Below are positions 6,051 through 7,475 of a stretch of 7,475 bases of DNA, in pieces. How positions within the stretch are numbered: the first letter of the stretch is position 1; each line of letters starts with the position of its first letter. Both the position numbers and the translations under genes were made by a program. This DNA comes from Candidatus Phytoplasma phoenicium (GTDB lineage: Bacteria > Bacillota_I > Bacilli_A > Acholeplasmatales > Acholeplasmataceae). The notes below the pieces were generated by a model, which did no database searches, was not told the DNA's origin, and saw only the letters and a program-made list of their open reading frames with translations. The stretch spans positions 1 to 7,475 of the forward strand of contig NZ_JPSQ01000031.1 in assembly GCF_001189415.1 (NCBI RefSeq). Direction: 5' to 3'.

Positions 6051-6842
6051 TTAATTTTTTGGATATAAATATTTGTCTTGGATTTTTTTATTCGACGCTA
6101 TTTTAGTAAAAAACAAAAAATCATTAATTTGCAAAGAACTTTTTCCTGCTAAAATACCATCAATTTCTGGTTTTTGTAAGAAAGCTTCAACATTATTAAC
6201 ATTTACAGAACCACCGTAAACAATACGAATATTTTGTGCCACAGTATGAGAAAATAAACTAGCAATTTTCTTTCTGATATTTCGTATGATATCATTAGCT
6301 ATTTCAGGTTCTACATTTTTTCCTGTCCCAATAGCCCAAATAGGTTCGTAAGCCAAAATAATTTTTTCTATATTATCCAAAGGAATGTTTTTCATCATTT
6401 TTTCTAATTGATGGTCTAAAAAAACTTTTGTTTGATATTGTTCTTTAACTTCCAATGTTTCTCCAAAACACAAAACTGGATAAATATGATGAGACAAAGC
6501 TGATAAGATTTTCAGATTAATAATGTCATCAGTTTCACCAAATAAAATTCTTCTTTCGCTATGGCCTATCAAAGCATATTTAATTCCTAAATCAGCAATA
6601 TTTTTTGGAGAAGTTTCTCCAGTATAAGGTCCTTCAGTGTGATAAAAAATATTTTGTGCTCCTATTCTTAAATTTTCACCTTCTATCTTAGTTAAAGCAT
6701 CTAAAAAAATCATAGGAGGAAAAATAACAGTTTCAATTTTTTTACGATTGGGTATTTTATCATTAATTTGGAAAATAAAATCCATGGATTCGTCTTTATG
6801 TTTATACATTTTCCAATTCCCCATAATTATAATTTTTCTCAT
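6051..6842 (-). CDS. tpiA: Triosephosphate isomerase
   Basis: This enzyme interconverts dihydroxyacetone phosphate and glyceraldehyde 3-phosphate in the cytosol, linking glycolysis and glycerolipid supply. Active-site residues are all present: GNWKMY (8-13, with Asn9 and Lys11), IGHSERR (92-98) with the electrophile His94, and AYEPIWAIGTGK (164-175) with the catalytic base Glu166 and the flexible loop 6. The phosphate grip is YGGSV (209-213) and GILAGKSSL (229-237). In the last motif, Lys follows the Gly where many bacteria have Gly-Gly, so the site looks slightly altered but functional. At 263 residues it is roughly ten longer than usual because of a lysine-rich C-terminal tail (NKKIQDKYLYPKN). 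An AGGAG site 7 bases before the ATG is well placed. It starts 23 bases after the XRE-cupin stop and ends in a strong terminator, so the two are very likely one operon. Confidence 0.97.
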   Translation of the reverse strand: MRKIIIMGNWKMYKHKDESMDFIFQINDKIPNRKKIETVIFPPMIFLDALTKIEGENLRIGAQNIFYHTEGPYTGETSPKNIADLGIKYALIGHSERRILFGETDDIINLKILSALSHHIYPVLCFGETLEVKEQYQTKVFLDHQLEKMMKNIPLDNIEKIILAYEPIWAIGTGKNVEPEIANDIIRNIRKKIASLFSHTVAQNIRIVYGGSVNVNNVEAFLQKPEIDGILAGKSSLQINDFLFFTKIASNKKIQDKYLYPKN

Positions 6843-6849
6843 TTATGAT

Positions 6850-6854
6850 CTCCT
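6850..6854 (-). promoter_or_regulatory. Ribosome binding site of tpiA
   Basis: AGGAG on the minus strand lies 7 bases before the tpiA ATG, near-ideal spacing. Having its own strong site inside the 23-base intergenic gap means tpiA can be translated well independently of the regulator ahead of it. Confidence 0.75.
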
Positions 6855-6865
6855 AAAAAATTTTC

Positions 6866-7417
6866 TCAATTCTCTTCCTCGTAATAACGAGAAGTTATCA
6901 CTGTTAACAAACGAACAATATGGTTTGTATGATTAAAACAATAATATTCTTTATCTGTAGATAAATAAAAAGCATCTTCTTTTTTTAATAAATACTGAAC
7001 TTTATTTATAAATAAAATCATTTCTCCTTCTAATAAAAAACTAAATTCCTCAGTAATTGATTGATTAGTGATTTTAGTTTGCCCTTGAGGCTCAATTTCC
7101 ACAATTATTACTTGTATTTTATTTTGCACCAAGTTAGGAAAAAAATGATAGCTGGTATTTTGTAATGATTTATCTGGTATTTTTAAAAAATCTTCTTTTT
7201 TATGTATTAATTCTAAATTTGTTTTATGTTTAAAAAAATCTGATACAGAAATTTTAAATAAATCACATAACTTAAACAAAATTTTTAAAGAAGGAGAAAT
7301 TAAATTATTTTCTATTTGTGAAATATATCCACTAGTAACGCTTATATTCAAAGCGAGTTCTTTTTGCGTTAATTGATTTTGTAATCTTAAATTTCTAATT
7401 TGTAATCCTATATTCAC
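6866..7417 (-). CDS. XRE-family transcriptional regulator with C-terminal cupin-like domain
   Basis: This 183-residue DNA-binding protein should repress or activate nearby promoters. The N-terminal helix-turn-helix is clear at about residues 6-60: LTQKELALNISVTSGYISQI, then SPSLKILFKLCDLF. A charged linker (about 63-100) leads to a small beta-rich domain (about 103-176) with LLEGEMILFI and KKEDAFYLSTDKEYYCFNHT, the order and spacing of a cupin_2 sensor. The usual metal-binding H-x-H and later His are absent, so ligand sensing is probably metal-free or lost. The effector is unknown. The start is GTG (7415-7417), supported by AAAGGA seven bases upstream. No ATG start lies nearby in frame, and a TAA blocks far upstream extension. 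It ends with TGA, used as stop. It leads an operon with tpiA, and a palindrome sits at its promoter, suggesting autoregulation. Confidence 0.88.
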   Translation of the reverse strand: MNIGLQIRNLRLQNQLTQKELALNISVTSGYISQIENNLISPSLKILFKLCDLFKISVSDFFKHKTNLELIHKKEDFLKIPDKSLQNTSYHFFPNLVQNKIQVIIVEIEPQGQTKITNQSITEEFSFLLEGEMILFINKVQYLLKKEDAFYLSTDKEYYCFNHTNHIVRLLTVITSRYYEEEN

Positions 7418-7424
7418 AATTTGT

Positions 7425-7430
7425 TCCTTT
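7425..7430 (-). promoter_or_regulatory. Ribosome binding site deciding the GTG start of the XRE-cupin gene
   Basis: AAAGGA on the minus strand is seven bases before GTG at 7415-7417. It is the main evidence that this GTG, and not a later codon, is the start. Confidence 0.65.
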
Positions 7431-7444
7431 GAATATAATACGAA

Positions 7445-7473
7445 ATTATACTCTTAATAAGAATAAATAAATA
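7445..7473 (-). promoter_or_regulatory. Promoter of the XRE-cupin and tpiA unit
   Basis: A perfect -10 TATAAT (7445-7450) lies 27 bases upstream of the GTG start, giving a short leader that includes the ribosome binding site. The -35 region is T/A-rich (TATTTA at 17 bases spacing) and poor, which would suit a promoter that needs an activator or is weak. The window ends at 7475, so the full upstream region cannot be judged. Confidence 0.42.
7452..7462. promoter_or_regulatory. Palindrome at the promoter, candidate XRE operator
   Basis: TCTTAATAAGA is a perfect inverted repeat (TCTTA, one central base, TAAGA) that abuts the -10 box on its upstream side. Dimeric XRE regulators bind short palindromes of this kind, and a protein there would block RNA polymerase. 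That it is the site of the adjacent regulator is inference, and AT-rich palindromes can arise by chance. Confidence 0.3.
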
Positions 7474-7475
7474 AA

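Noticed and set aside
6748..6936. Plus-strand ORF across the tpiA start
   Set aside because: Antisense to the tpiA N-terminus and the end of the regulator; no ribosome binding site.
763..7417. Mycoplasma-type code (TGA read as Trp)
   Set aside because: Trp is encoded by TGG in all genes, none has internal TGA, and the XRE-cupin gene ends at TGA with tpiA starting just beyond.

Overview
The window is very AT-rich, and Trp is encoded by TGG throughout. No gene reads through TGA, and TGA ends the last gene (6866-6868). This means the standard code, which argues against Mycoplasma and Spiroplasma. The gene set points to a plant-pathogenic phytoplasma (Acholeplasmatales): a compact malic enzyme for malate use, triosephosphate isomerase, a PcrA-type helicase, a small thioredoxin, TruB and a short XRE-cupin regulator. 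The species cannot be named from this sequence, and Acholeplasma is the main alternative.

Layout. Positions 1-762 hold no intact gene, only apparent gene debris: a possible IS3-type insertion-sequence relic near the left end, a bidirectional hairpin terminator (401-434), and a decayed reading frame on the minus strand (about 537-700). Malic enzyme (763-1938) is the only forward gene and is followed by a terminator at 1982-2013. Everything to its right is on the minus strand. In transcription order these are the XRE-cupin regulator and tpiA (7417 to 6051, 23 bases apart, then a terminator), pcrA (5980-3698), and trxA and truB (3396 to 2227, 12 bases apart). The convergent gap between truB and the malic enzyme (1939-2226) holds pieces of what may have been an RDD-type membrane protein.

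How the genes fit. Malic enzyme makes pyruvate and reduced cofactor from host malate. TpiA serves the triose phosphate step of glycolysis. Both fit a parasite living on plant sap metabolites. The regulator directly upstream of tpiA has a palindrome against its own -10 box and may control itself and tpiA. PcrA (DNA repair and rolling-circle unwinding), TruB (tRNA psi55) and TrxA (thiol redox) are housekeeping genes.

No clearly new system is visible. The most useful leads are the regulator-tpiA unit with its putative operator, a regulator cupin that lacks the usual metal ligands, a hairpin between tpiA and pcrA that may sit in the pcrA leader, and the eroded sequence in the gaps.
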